A stretch of DNA of 64,000 bases from Acidimicrobiia bacterium (GTDB lineage: Bacteria > Actinomycetota > Acidimicrobiia > Spongiisociales > UBA11373), in assembly GCA_030584185.1 (NCBI GenBank), contig CP129495.1:2039469-2103468 (forward strand), given 5' to 3'. Under the pieces are notes generated by a model. That model was given only the letters and a program-made list of their open reading frames with translations. It had not been told where the DNA came from and ran no database searches. Position 1 is the stretch's first letter. Each line of letters starts with the position of its first letter. Of the stretch, positions 42,160-49,294 are shown in pieces. The position numbers and the translations under genes were made by a program.

Positions 42160-42220
42160 ACGCTAACGCCCGGGTGTGACGGCCCGAAGGGAGCGGCCCG
42201 ATCCGGTGTCCGGTTAGATT
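42160..42220. promoter_or_regulatory. Divergent promoters of adnAB-plsY and gdhA
   Basis: Minus-strand TAGCGT (42165-42160) serves adnA. Plus-strand TAGATT (42215-42220) ends 8 bases before a GTG mini-ORF, giving the gdhA message a leader of roughly 85 bases. Confidence 0.5.
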
Positions 42221-42228
42221 GGTCGGCG

Positions 42229-42267
42229 GTGTGCGCCAAGGACCGTCAACATGGGCTGGTGGCGTGA
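42229..42267 (+). CDS. Candidate leader peptide (12 codons) upstream of gdhA
   Basis: GTG at 42229, 8 bases after TAGATT; peptide MCAKDRQHGLVA, stop TGA at 42265-42267, 45 bases before the gdhA ATG. Unlike the other mini-ORFs here it does not overlap the main gene, and gdhA has its own AGGAAGG site. A role in attenuation is possible but no competing hairpins are obvious to me. Confidence 0.4.
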   Translation: MCAKDRQHGLVA

Positions 42268-42312
42268 CCGGGGTCGAACCGACAGAGAAGACGCGCATCC
42301 AGGAAGGGTGAG

Positions 42313-43599
42313 ATGGTCCAGGGCATTCTCGACGACGGGCTCCGCGAGTGGGAGTCGCCGCTGTACCGCGAGGCACTCAAGCAGTTCGATCACGTTGCCG
42401 GCCTGATGAACCTGGACGGCAACATCGCCGAGCGGCTGCGGGTGCCGCAGCGGTCGATGGTGGTCACCTTCCCCTACCGCCACGACGACTACTCGGATGT
42501 GGACAGCCTCTTCGGGTATCGGGTGCAGCACGTGCTCACCATGGGCCCCACCAAGGGCGGGATTCGCTTCGCCCCCGACGTCAACCTCGGTGAGGTCGCC
42601 GCCCTGGCGATGTTCATGACCTGGAAGTGTGCCATCGTGGGCCTGCCCTTCGGCGGGGCAAAGGGTGGGGTGCGGGTGGACCCCATGAGTCTCACCCGCG
42701 CCGAAAAGCAGCGGGTGACCAGGCGCTACACCGCCGAGATCATCAACTTCATCGGTCCCGACAAGGACATCCCGGCCCCCGACATGGGCACCGACGAGCA
42801 GGTGATGGCCTGGATCATGGACACCTACAGCCAGCAGGTGGGACACACCGAGCCGGCGGTGGTGACCGGCAAGCCTCCCGCCCTCGGAGGTTCGATCGCC
42901 CGCCGCGAGGCCACCGGGCGGGGACTGGTCAGCCTGCTGCCCACGGCAGCCAACCGGCGTGGTATCTCCACCGACGGCATTCGGGTTGCGGTCCAGGGTT
43001 TCGGAAACGTCGGACAGTACGCCGCCCTGGCCGCCGAGCAGAGTGGTGCCACCGTTGTGGCCATCTCCGACATCTCGGGGGGCATCTACAACGGCCGCGG
43101 TATCGACGTGGCCGAGGCGATGACCTGGGTGGGGGAGCACCGGACGCTGGAGGGCTACACCGGGGACGGCGACCGCATCTCCAATGAGGACCTGCTGGTG
43201 AGCGACTGCGACGTCCTCATGCCGTGCGCCACCGGCGGCGTGCTCACCGAAGAGAACGCCGGTGGGGTCCAGGCGTCCATCGTCATGGAGGGAGCCAACG
43301 GGCCGACGACCATGGAGGCCGATCGCATCCTCAACGATCGAGGCGTGCTGATCGTGCCCGACGTCCTCGCCAACGCCGGTGGGGTGACCGTCTCCTACTT
43401 CGAGTGGGTGCAGGATCTGCAGAACTACTTCTGGTCGGAGTCGGAGATCGTCGGCCGGTTGCGGGAGATCCTGACCCGGGCATTCGACGAGGTCATATCG
43501 GTGGCCACCCGCCACGACACCGACCTGCGCACCGCCGCCCTGATCAAGGGGATCGGACGGGTCGCCGACGCCAAGCTTGCTCGCGGCGTCTTCCCCTGA
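42313..43599 (+). CDS. gdhA: Glutamate dehydrogenase (Glu/Leu/Phe/Val dehydrogenase family)
   Basis: Interconverts glutamate with 2-oxoglutarate and ammonia, 428 residues, the length of the small hexameric type. TKGGIRFAPDVNLGEVAALAM binds substrate, Lys117 lies in PFGGAKGG, PAPDMGTDEQVM follows, and the C-terminal Rossmann domain has VQGFGNVGQYAA. NAD versus NADP preference cannot be read with confidence. AGGAAGG precedes the ATG by 5 bases. Stop is 13 bases from the convergent RecB-like nuclease gene. Confidence 0.93.
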   Translation: MVQGILDDGLREWESPLYREALKQFDHVAGLMNLDGNIAERLRVPQRSMVVTFPYRHDDYSDVDSLFGYRVQHVLTMGPTKGGIRFAPDVNLGEVAALAMFMTWKCAIVGLPFGGAKGGVRVDPMSLTRAEKQRVTRRYTAEIINFIGPDKDIPAPDMGTDEQVMAWIMDTYSQQVGHTEPAVVTGKPPALGGSIARREATGRGLVSLLPTAANRRGISTDGIRVAVQGFGNVGQYAALAAEQSGATVVAISDISGGIYNGRGIDVAEAMTWVGEHRTLEGYTGDGDRISNEDLLVSDCDVLMPCATGGVLTEENAGGVQASIVMEGANGPTTMEADRILNDRGVLIVPDVLANAGGVTVSYFEWVQDLQNYFWSESEIVGRLREILTRAFDEVISVATRHDTDLRTAALIKGIGRVADAKLARGVFP

Positions 43600-43612
43600 G
43601 CCTCGGAGGACC

Positions 43613-44389
43613 TCAACCGGCAGCGGCCAGGCCATCGACCGCGAACGCCGGGCACCGGTCGCGGAACGAGCACCAGTCACAGAGCCTGCTCACCCGTGGC
43701 GGGAAGTGGCCATCGTCGAGTGCCCGCTCGATGGCCCCCCAGAGGGCGCGCAGCTGGCGATCCATGGCGTCCAGGGCGGCGTCCGAGACCGGGATCGAGT
43801 ACACGGTGGGGCCGTTCAGGTAGATCAGCTTGACGGCATCGGGGGTGCGCTTGGTGCGTCGTCGAATCAGCAGGGCATAGATCTTGAGGGCGAAGAAGGC
43901 GGGCAGGGCGTACTGCTCGGGGGGCGCCTTGCCCGTCTTGTAGTCGGTGATCACCAACCGGCCGTCGTCGGTCTCCTCCATGCGGTCGAGGATTCCCCGG
44001 ATGACGATGCCATCGAGATCCTCGAGGAGGTCCAGTTCCCGGTCGAGTGGCTCGATGCGGGTCGGATCCTCCACCGTGAAGTAGTTGGCCAGCAGTTCGA
44101 GGCTCTCGATCCCCCAGTCGCGTTCTTCGTCGAGGTCGGTGAACAGGCCCTCGAACTCGGAGGTACGGAGTTCGGCCCACGCCTGGCGGAACAGCTCGTA
44201 GAGGGTTTCGGGAGTTCGCTCGTCGGCCGGACGGTCGAAGAGCCGCTGCAACGCGAGGTGGGCGGTCGTCCCTCGGGCCTGTGCGGGTGTGGTCGGCTCC
44301 GGCAGACGATCGATGGCGCGGAACTTGAAGAGTTGCGGACAGTGCTTGTAATCGCCGGCCCGACTCGGGGAGAGCGTCTCGAGTCCCAT
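43613..44389 (-). CDS. Solitary RecB-family PD-(D/E)XK nuclease with an Fe-S cysteine set
   Basis: 258 residues. LSPSRAGDYKHCPQLFKFR opens the protein (Cys17), IRGILDRMEE and LVITDYKTG hold the active-site Asp and Lys, and Cys237, Cys240, Cys246 close the Fe-S clasp with the same C-x2-C-x5-C spacing as AdnA, AdnB and the protein at 12894. Similar RecB-family exonucleases occur in mycobacteria. TATAGT (44402-44397) ends 7 bases before the ATG and overlaps the region of the upstream MFS stop, so it has its own promoter. Confidence 0.88.
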   Translation of the reverse strand: MGLETLSPSRAGDYKHCPQLFKFRAIDRLPEPTTPAQARGTTAHLALQRLFDRPADERTPETLYELFRQAWAELRTSEFEGLFTDLDEERDWGIESLELLANYFTVEDPTRIEPLDRELDLLEDLDGIVIRGILDRMEETDDGRLVITDYKTGKAPPEQYALPAFFALKIYALLIRRRTKRTPDAVKLIYLNGPTVYSIPVSDAALDAMDRQLRALWGAIERALDDGHFPPRVSRLCDWCSFRDRCPAFAVDGLAAAG

Positions 44390-44404
44390 GGGGCTGACTA
44401 TACG

Positions 44405-45574
44405 TCAGGTGAGTGACAGGCGTGTAGTTCGGCGGGCCAGGCTGCGCTCCCAGAGGGCGAACCAGGTGAGGCCCCCCAGGACCCAGACGGCGGCGATGCG
44501 GAACATCGCCGGGTAGTCGAGCCAGGCGACGATGGCACCCAGCACAGGGGCGCCCACCAGCGCTCCCATGTCGAAGAGCCCCGTGAAGATGGCCGAAGCC
44601 GAGCCGCGTGAGCCCTCCAGCGCCCTGCCGAAAGAGAGGGCGTAGAGGATGGGAAAGCCGTAGCCGTGACCGGCGCCACAGAGCACCCCGGCGAAGGCGA
44701 TTGCACCTCCCGATCGAGCTGACGAGATGACCACCAGGCCGGCGGCGAAAAGGATCATCGACGGGTAGAGGACACGCGTGAGGCCGAGACGGTCCGGTAC
44801 CCACCCGGCGACCAGCCGGAGCGTGATGGCGGTGCCGGCGTAGGCGCCGAAGAAGGTGCCCACCGACCCCACCCCGGTGGTGTCGACGAAGGTGCGCAGG
44901 AAGGTGAAGTAGGCGGTGAGGGCGAACGAGAACACGAGGGTCACCCACCACAGCGGCAGCAGGTCTCGCTGGGTCAGCGAGGCGGTGAACGAGATCCGGG
45001 TGGCGTCGGGCGCAGGCGCCGCCGACTCCCTCAGTGGGATTGCCAGGAGGAGCGCCACCGCCCCGAGGATGATCGCCGCCGTGAACACGGCGTCGAAGTC
45101 GCCGCGCGAGAGCAGGGCGTCGCCCAGGATCCCACCAACGGCGATCGGGAGCATTCCCGAGACTCCGAAGAGTGCCAACCCCTGGGCGCGCCGTCCCTCG
45201 GGCACGAGGTCTGCGGCGTAGGTGAAGATCGAGGCGAAGGTGAGGGCCTCACCCAATCCGTGCAGGACCCGCACGGTGTAGAGCCACGGGCCGATCGAGT
45301 CGATCGTCGGGTACAGCACCAGGGCGAGCAGATGCACCGCCGATCCGGCGAGGATCACAGGCCGCCGGCCCCTGCGGTCCATGACCCGGCCGAGTGCTGG
45401 CCTGATGGCGATCGCCGCCAGGGCGGTCGATGCGACCACGACTCCGATCTCGGTGGTGCTCGCTCCCAGGTCCTCCAGATATCGGGGGAAGTGGACGAAC
45501 AAGAAGAAGGCCAGACCCGAGGAGAAACTCAGAAGCCAGGCGAGGACGAACCGACCCGAGAGTAGGGAACCCAT
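44405..45574 (-). CDS. MFS transporter
   Basis: 389 residues, about 12 helices, no long extramembrane domain. GRVMDRRGRRPVIL in loop 2-3 is the MFS loop motif; the first half ends near residue 195 and a second copy of the six-helix unit starts near 210 (WWVTLVFSFALTAYFTFLRTF). It looks like a drug or small-metabolite exporter, substrate unknown. TAACCT (45589-45584) ends 9 bases before the ATG. The gene ends 15 bases before the RecB-like gene, and no terminator lies between. Confidence 0.87.
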   Translation of the reverse strand: MGSLLSGRFVLAWLLSFSSGLAFFLFVHFPRYLEDLGASTTEIGVVVASTALAAIAIRPALGRVMDRRGRRPVILAGSAVHLLALVLYPTIDSIGPWLYTVRVLHGLGEALTFASIFTYAADLVPEGRRAQGLALFGVSGMLPIAVGGILGDALLSRGDFDAVFTAAIILGAVALLLAIPLRESAAPAPDATRISFTASLTQRDLLPLWWVTLVFSFALTAYFTFLRTFVDTTGVGSVGTFFGAYAGTAITLRLVAGWVPDRLGLTRVLYPSMILFAAGLVVISSARSGGAIAFAGVLCGAGHGYGFPILYALSFGRALEGSRGSASAIFTGLFDMGALVGAPVLGAIVAWLDYPAMFRIAAVWVLGGLTWFALWERSLARRTTRLSLT

Positions 45575-45669
45575 CGCGGGGAGAGGTTAGGAACCGGAGG
45601 GATGGCCGGCGTCATCCGAATCGCTCGCGAAAACTACTCTTATGACGCGAAATTCAGGCTGCAGTTTTT

Positions 45670-45699
45670 CTGGCAAGCCTCGATCGCCGGGCCTATGGT
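45670..45699 (+). promoter_or_regulatory. Candidate promoter of RNA element 1
   Basis: CTGGCA (45670-45675) and TATGGT (45694-45699) are 18 bases apart inside the most AT-rich patch of this stretch. Predicted start near 45706. Confidence 0.4.
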
Positions 45700-45918
45700 T
45701 CACCCACTTCCTCCCCTGACCGCAAGCGAAGGGGAGGCGGCCCCGGGGAACACCCCCGCAAGGGGGCCGCCGGAGAGGGTCTTCGGGCTCACTTCGGCGC
45801 CACGGGGCCACGGCCCACCCCCCGGGCTCCGGCTCGGAGGGAGGGTGCCGGAACGGCGGCAACGTCGAACCGGTTCCCCCTGAGGGCGGCCCGCAAGGGT
45901 TCGTCGACAGGGGGACAT

Positions 45919-45973
45919 GGAGCCCCGAGGGGGCTGAGGCTTCGGCCAAGGCTTCCTCGGGGTTCCGCCTTTT
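45919..45973 (+). terminator. Intrinsic terminator of RNA element 1
   Basis: Twelve-pair stem (one G-T) with an inner UUCG hairpin, then GCCTTTT. No plus-strand protein gene lies upstream after gdhA, so it must end an RNA transcript. Confidence 0.65.
45937..45966 (+). repeat. 30-base direct repeat, copy 1 (copy 2 at 46425-46454)
   Basis: Thirty identical bases, beginning AGGCTTCGGCC and ending CCTCGGGGTTCC, occur at both positions at the 3' end of the two RNA elements. The bases just before also correspond (CCCCGAG then GGG). Confidence 0.9.
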
Positions 45974-46189
45974 CCGGGTGGCCGCTCTCCTTCGACACTC
46001 ACCGACCGGCTCCCACCGCTGCACCGAACTGGTCCTCGCCGCGACCTTCGCCGCTGCGTGTCGGGTCCATCCATCGGCCTCCGTCCATCATCGAGTCCGG
46101 ACTCGTGGCGGCCCGATGCCGTTCGAGAACCGGGCCGCCTCACCTGGGAAAACTTCCGCAAGCTCGCGAAATCCAGGTCGGCCCTGGAC
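45974..46189. other. Spacer between the two RNA elements
   Basis: 216 bases without a convincing gene, repeat or hairpin. An open minus-strand frame (46218 to 45700) crosses it but also crosses RNA element 1 and has no family features, so I do not call it. Confidence 0.5.
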
Positions 46190-46219
46190 TTGACGGCAGT
46201 GTGAACGATGGCGTACATT
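46190..46219 (+). promoter_or_regulatory. Near-consensus promoter of RNA element 2
   Basis: TTGACG (46190-46195) and TACATT (46214-46219) with an 18-base spacer. This is the best -35/-10 pair in the window. Predicted start near 46226, just before the first stem of the RNA element. Confidence 0.65.
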
Positions 46220-46407
46220 CATCACTGTCACCCGGAGCGATCCGGGGACGCCAAAGGGAGGCAACTTCCGGAGGCGGCTACCGACCTCGCTCCCGCAAGG
46301 GAGGGTCGCACCAGGCGAAAGCCGAGTGCGGTCGCCGGGCCAGCCTTCGCACCGGACTCGTCCGAGGCGGGGGACAGGAGTGAGCCGAAAGGAACACTTC
46401 GTACGGT

Positions 46408-46453
46408 GAACCCCGAGAGGGTCAAGGCTTCGGCCAAGGCTTCCTCGGGGTTC
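46408..46453 (+). terminator. 3' stem of RNA element 2
   Basis: A 10-bp perfect stem around an inner UUCG hairpin. The T-rich stretch further on (46472-46484) is weak, so it may be a conserved domain of the RNA as well as, or instead of, a terminator. Confidence 0.5.
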
Positions 46454-46454
46454 C
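46425..46454 (+). repeat. 30-base direct repeat, copy 2
   Basis: Identical to 45937-45966, in the same orientation and 488 bases away. Confidence 0.9.
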
Positions 46455-46568
46455 CCGCGTTCCGGGTCATGCTTGCTGTTTCTCTCCCGGTGGGCCGGGA
46501 TCGGGTCGGCTCGCAGCCCTGGGCGGGTCGAGAAGCGTTCCCCCCGCCTCGCGCGTTACGCTTCGGTC

Positions 46569-47183
46569 ATGACGTACCCCCGCCGCCTGCTCACCGAAGG
46601 CGAGGAGGTGATCCGCGAGTTCCGGCCCCACTGGCGGCTGCTGATCATCCCGTTCGCCTGGACCCTGCTCTTCGCCGTGGCCGTGTTCCTCACATGGAGG
46701 TACCCGCCCGACGCCTCCGCCTTCGACTGGGCGGTGACTGCGGTGGCGGGGATCGCCTTCGCCCGGCTGGGGCTGTACCCGGTGATCGCCTGGTGGTTCA
46801 CCCACTACGTGCTCACCAATGAGCGGCTGATCCGCCGCTCCGGGATCCTCTCGCGCGCCGGCAAGGAGATCCCGCTGGAGAACATCAACGACCTGGCGTT
46901 CTCGCAGACGATCCTCGAGCGCATCCTGCGCTCGGGCGACCTGCTCATCGAGTCGGCGGGCGAGCAGGGGCAGCAGCGTTTCGGCGACATCCCCGACCCC
47001 GAGGCCTTCCAGAGTCTCGTGTACAAGATCCGCGAGGAGCGCTCACGCAGCCTGGAGCATCGTGGAGGCCCGGTGGGGGACGACCCCATCTCCCGGTTGG
47101 AGCGGCTCGGCAAGTTGCTCCAGGAGGGTCTCATCACCCAGGAGGAGTACGACCGCAAGAAGGCGGAGCTGCTCGGCGGCTAG
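46569..47183 (+). CDS. Membrane protein with bacterial PH domain and C-terminal SHOCT domain
   Basis: 204 residues. Two helices at about 23-45 (LLIIPFAWTLLFAVAVFLTW) and 53-75 precede a bPH_2 (DUF304-type) domain: THYVLTNERLIRRSGILSRAGKEIPLENINDL. The C-terminal 32 residues are a SHOCT domain (LERLGKLLQEGLITQEEYDRKK). TACGCT (46557-46562) ends 6 bases before the ATG. SHOCT domains often mediate oligomerisation; the function of the combination is unknown. The next gene follows after 21 bases. Confidence 0.88.
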   Translation: MTYPRRLLTEGEEVIREFRPHWRLLIIPFAWTLLFAVAVFLTWRYPPDASAFDWAVTAVAGIAFARLGLYPVIAWWFTHYVLTNERLIRRSGILSRAGKEIPLENINDLAFSQTILERILRSGDLLIESAGEQGQQRFGDIPDPEAFQSLVYKIREERSRSLEHRGGPVGDDPISRLERLGKLLQEGLITQEEYDRKKAELLGG

Positions 47184-47204
47184 ACGGCCGGGAGGAATTC
47201 GGCG

Positions 47205-48818
47205 ATGCCCCACATGATGGATGACTTCCCCCTGCTCCTGTCCACGCTCTACGACCACGCCATGACCGTCCACGGGGGGCGGACCATCGTCTCCGTGGAG
47301 CACGACCGATCCATCGTGCGGACCACCTACACCGCCACCGACGATCGGGTGCGCCGGCTGGCGACGGCCATCGCCGGGCTGGGCGTCGGGCCGGGTGATG
47401 CCATCGGAACCTTTGCCTGGAACAACCGGCGCCACCATGAGCTGTACTGGGCCACCGCCAACACCGGACGGGTGTGTCACACGCTCAACATCCGGCTGTT
47501 TCCCGACCAACTGGCGTACATCGTCAACCACGCCGGGGATCGCCTGCTGTTCGTCGACCCCGACCTGGTGCCGCTTGTGGAGCGCCTCGCCCCTTCGCTC
47601 ACGACAGTGGAGCGGTTCGTGGTGATGGGGGACGCCGTCGGGGATACCACCCTTCCCGACGCCATCGCCTACGAGGACCTGATCTCCGACACCGAACCGT
47701 GGAAAGAGTGGCCCGTCCTGGACGAGCGGTCGCCGATGATGCTCTGTTACACGTCGGGCACCACCGGGAACCCCAAGGGGGTCGCCTACACCCAGCGCTC
47801 CACCTACCTGCACACCATCTCCAACCTGGCGATGAACCCACTGGAGCCGACCGACGTGATGCTTCCCGTGGTGCCCATGTTCCACGCCGCCGCCTGGGGT
47901 TACCCGTTCATGGCGGTCACCGCAGGCGCCGGATTGGTGTATCCGGGGCCCGACCTGAGTCCGGCCGGGCTTGTGGGTTTGTTCCAGAGCGAGCGGGTCA
48001 CCTTCGCCGCCGGGGTGCCCACGGTGTGGGCCGGGGTGCAGCAACACCTGCTGGAGCATCCCGAGGCCGACGTCTCCAGCATCCGCACCTTCCTGTGTGG
48101 GGGCTCGGCGGTGCCGCGGGCGATGATCGAGTGGTTCCTGGAGAACCGGGGAATCCTGGTGCGACAGGGGTGGGGGATGACCGAGACCAACCCGGTGGCC
48201 ACCGTGGGCACCCTGCTTCCCGAGCACCAGGGCCTGGGCCTGGCCGAGCGCCTGGATCGGCTGGAGACCGCCGGGATTCCGGTTCCCGGACTTCAGGTGA
48301 AGATCGTCGACGAGGAGGGAACGCCACTTCCCCGCGACGGCGAGGCGTTCGGTGAGTTGCTGATCCGGGGCCCGTGGATCGCCGCCGAGTACTTCCGTGA
48401 CGCCAGGCAGGAGGCGTTCGTCGACGGCTGGATGCGCACCGGCGACGTCTGCAAGATCACCCCCGAGGGCTACGTGGTGATCACCGACCGGGCCAAGGAC
48501 GTGATCAAGTCGGGCGGCGAGTGGATCTCGTCGCTCGACCTGGAGCGGGAGCTGATGGCCCATCCCGCCGTCGCCGAGGCGGCGGTGGTGGGGGTGAAAC
48601 ACGTCAAGTGGCAGGAGCGCCCACTGGCCCTGGTAGTGCTGCGCCCGGGCATGGCCGTCACCGAGGACGAGCTGCGGGAACACCTCTCCGGCCGGGTGGC
48701 CGACTGGTGGCTGCCCGACGTGATCGAGTTCGCCGCGGAGCTGCCCAAGACGGGCACCGGCAAGTTCGACAAGAAGGTGGTGCGGGAGAGGTACTCGTCG
48801 CTGCTGCTCGATGGGTGA
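47205..48818 (+). CDS. Acyl-CoA synthetase (AMP-forming, FadD/AlkK-like)
   Basis: Activates a carboxylic acid to its CoA thioester through an acyl-adenylate, 537 residues. P-loop-like motif MLCYTSGTTGNPKGV near residue 180, WGMTETNP near 323, GWMRTGDVCKITPEGYV near 408 and KSGGEWISSLDLE near 435; the catalytic Lys in KTGTGKFDKK near the C-terminus. Length and the GWGMTE block fit medium or long-chain fatty-acid ligases of the AlkK branch. GGAGG precedes the ATG. It overlaps the YbaK gene by 8 bases. Confidence 0.9.
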   Translation: MPHMMDDFPLLLSTLYDHAMTVHGGRTIVSVEHDRSIVRTTYTATDDRVRRLATAIAGLGVGPGDAIGTFAWNNRRHHELYWATANTGRVCHTLNIRLFPDQLAYIVNHAGDRLLFVDPDLVPLVERLAPSLTTVERFVVMGDAVGDTTLPDAIAYEDLISDTEPWKEWPVLDERSPMMLCYTSGTTGNPKGVAYTQRSTYLHTISNLAMNPLEPTDVMLPVVPMFHAAAWGYPFMAVTAGAGLVYPGPDLSPAGLVGLFQSERVTFAAGVPTVWAGVQQHLLEHPEADVSSIRTFLCGGSAVPRAMIEWFLENRGILVRQGWGMTETNPVATVGTLLPEHQGLGLAERLDRLETAGIPVPGLQVKIVDEEGTPLPRDGEAFGELLIRGPWIAAEYFRDARQEAFVDGWMRTGDVCKITPEGYVVITDRAKDVIKSGGEWISSLDLERELMAHPAVAEAAVVGVKHVKWQERPLALVVLRPGMAVTEDELREHLSGRVADWWLPDVIEFAAELPKTGTGKFDKKVVRERYSSLLLDG

Positions 48819-49281
48819 GACCGCTGCGGTGACGGCCGTCAGGGCCTCCGGCCTGCGTCATCGGGTCGTCGAGTTCGAGCCGGCGCGCAGCGTCGAGGAG
48901 GCGGCGGTGGCCCGCGGCGTGCCCCTCCACGCCGTCACCAAGACCATCGTGGTGCGCCGCGGCGACGGCGACCTGCTGATGGTGCTGGTGCCGGGGGATC
49001 GCACCATCGACTGGCGGCGGCTCCGATCCCACCTCGGGGTGAGCCGGCTCTCGCTGGCATCGGCCGAAGAGGCTCACGCCGCCACCGGATACCGGCCGGG
49101 GACGATCACGCCGTTCGGGTCGACCACCTTGCTGCCGGTCATCGCCGACGCCTCGATGGACGGTTTGGTCTCGGTGGGTGGCGGTGCACCGGGGATGGCG
49201 ATCGAGCTGGAGGCCGCCGACCTCGTACAGGCTCTGGCCGCGGCCGTTGCCGATGTGACGCAGACCGCCACGGGACGGTGA
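48811..49281 (+). CDS. YbaK/EbsC (prolyl-tRNA editing domain) protein
   Basis: 156-residue stand-alone editing domain that removes wrong amino acids from tRNA-Pro or tRNA-Cys relatives. VVEFEPARSVEEAAVARGVPLHAVTKTIVVR has the conserved Lys; TGYRPGTITPFG and SVGGGAPGMAIELEAADL complete the signature. ATG start 8 bases inside the upstream gene. The tRNA target cannot be told from sequence; YbaK, ProX and YeaK subtypes overlap. Confidence 0.9.
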   Translation: MGETAAVTAVRASGLRHRVVEFEPARSVEEAAVARGVPLHAVTKTIVVRRGDGDLLMVLVPGDRTIDWRRLRSHLGVSRLSLASAEEAHAATGYRPGTITPFGSTTLLPVIADASMDGLVSVGGGAPGMAIELEAADLVQALAAAVADVTQTATGR

Positions 49282-49294
49282 TCGCGGGCCGTGA

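Larger units (their letters stand above)
45706..45973 (+). ncRNA. Structured RNA element 1 (unknown family)
   Basis: No plausible gene, but dense self-complementarity. Stems: CCTCCCC/GGGGAGG (45710-45716 with 45731-45737), GGCGG/CCGCC enclosing CCCCC-GCAA-GGGGG (45736-45771), CTCCG-GCT-CGGAG (45827-45839), TCCCCCTG/CAGGGGGA (45875-45882 with 45908-45915) enclosing CCC-GCAA-GGG, and a final 12-pair stem (45919-45930 with 45955-45966) holding GGC-TTCG-GCC. A TTTT run at 45970-45973 follows. Several GNRA and one UUCG loop are hallmarks of RNA, not DNA, structure. Its last 30 bases are shared with element 2. Family not identified. Confidence 0.6.
46226..46460 (+). ncRNA. Structured RNA element 2 (unknown family)
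   Basis: About 235 bases. Stems in order: CCCGGA-GCGA-TCCGGG (46231-46246), GGGAG-GCAA-CTTCC (46256-46269), CGACC/GGTCG enclosing CTCCC-GCAA-GGGAG (46282-46308, 3-base bulge), CAC-CA-GGC-GAAA-GCC-GA-GTG (46309-46328), CGGA-CTCG-TCCG (46353-46364), AGTG/CACT enclosing CC-GAAA-GG (46379-46398), and the final GAACCCCGAG/CTCGGGGTTC stem (46408-46453) holding GGC-TTCG-GCC. Five GNRA tetraloops and a UUCG loop make RNA function very likely. Same 3' block as element 1; the 5' parts differ in sequence. Not RNase P RNA, tmRNA or SRP RNA as far as I can tell. Confidence 0.68.

Noticed and set aside
42214-43680. A 488-codon open frame on the minus strand
   Set aside because: Antisense shadow of gdhA.
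45700-46218. A minus-strand open frame across RNA element 1 and the spacer
   Set aside because: It overlaps the strong stems of element 1, has no recognised domain and no promoter signal in the right place.
45700-46470. RNase P RNA, tmRNA, SRP RNA or a cobalamin/c-di-AMP riboswitch
   Set aside because: The conserved cores that I know for these RNAs are not found, and no regulated gene fits a riboswitch at this distance, since the RNA elements end in their own stems before the PH gene promoter.
46208-46822. A 204-codon open frame covering RNA element 2 and the start of the PH protein gene
   Set aside because: Its translation shows no family and it crosses a perfect set of RNA stems and the PH gene in another frame.
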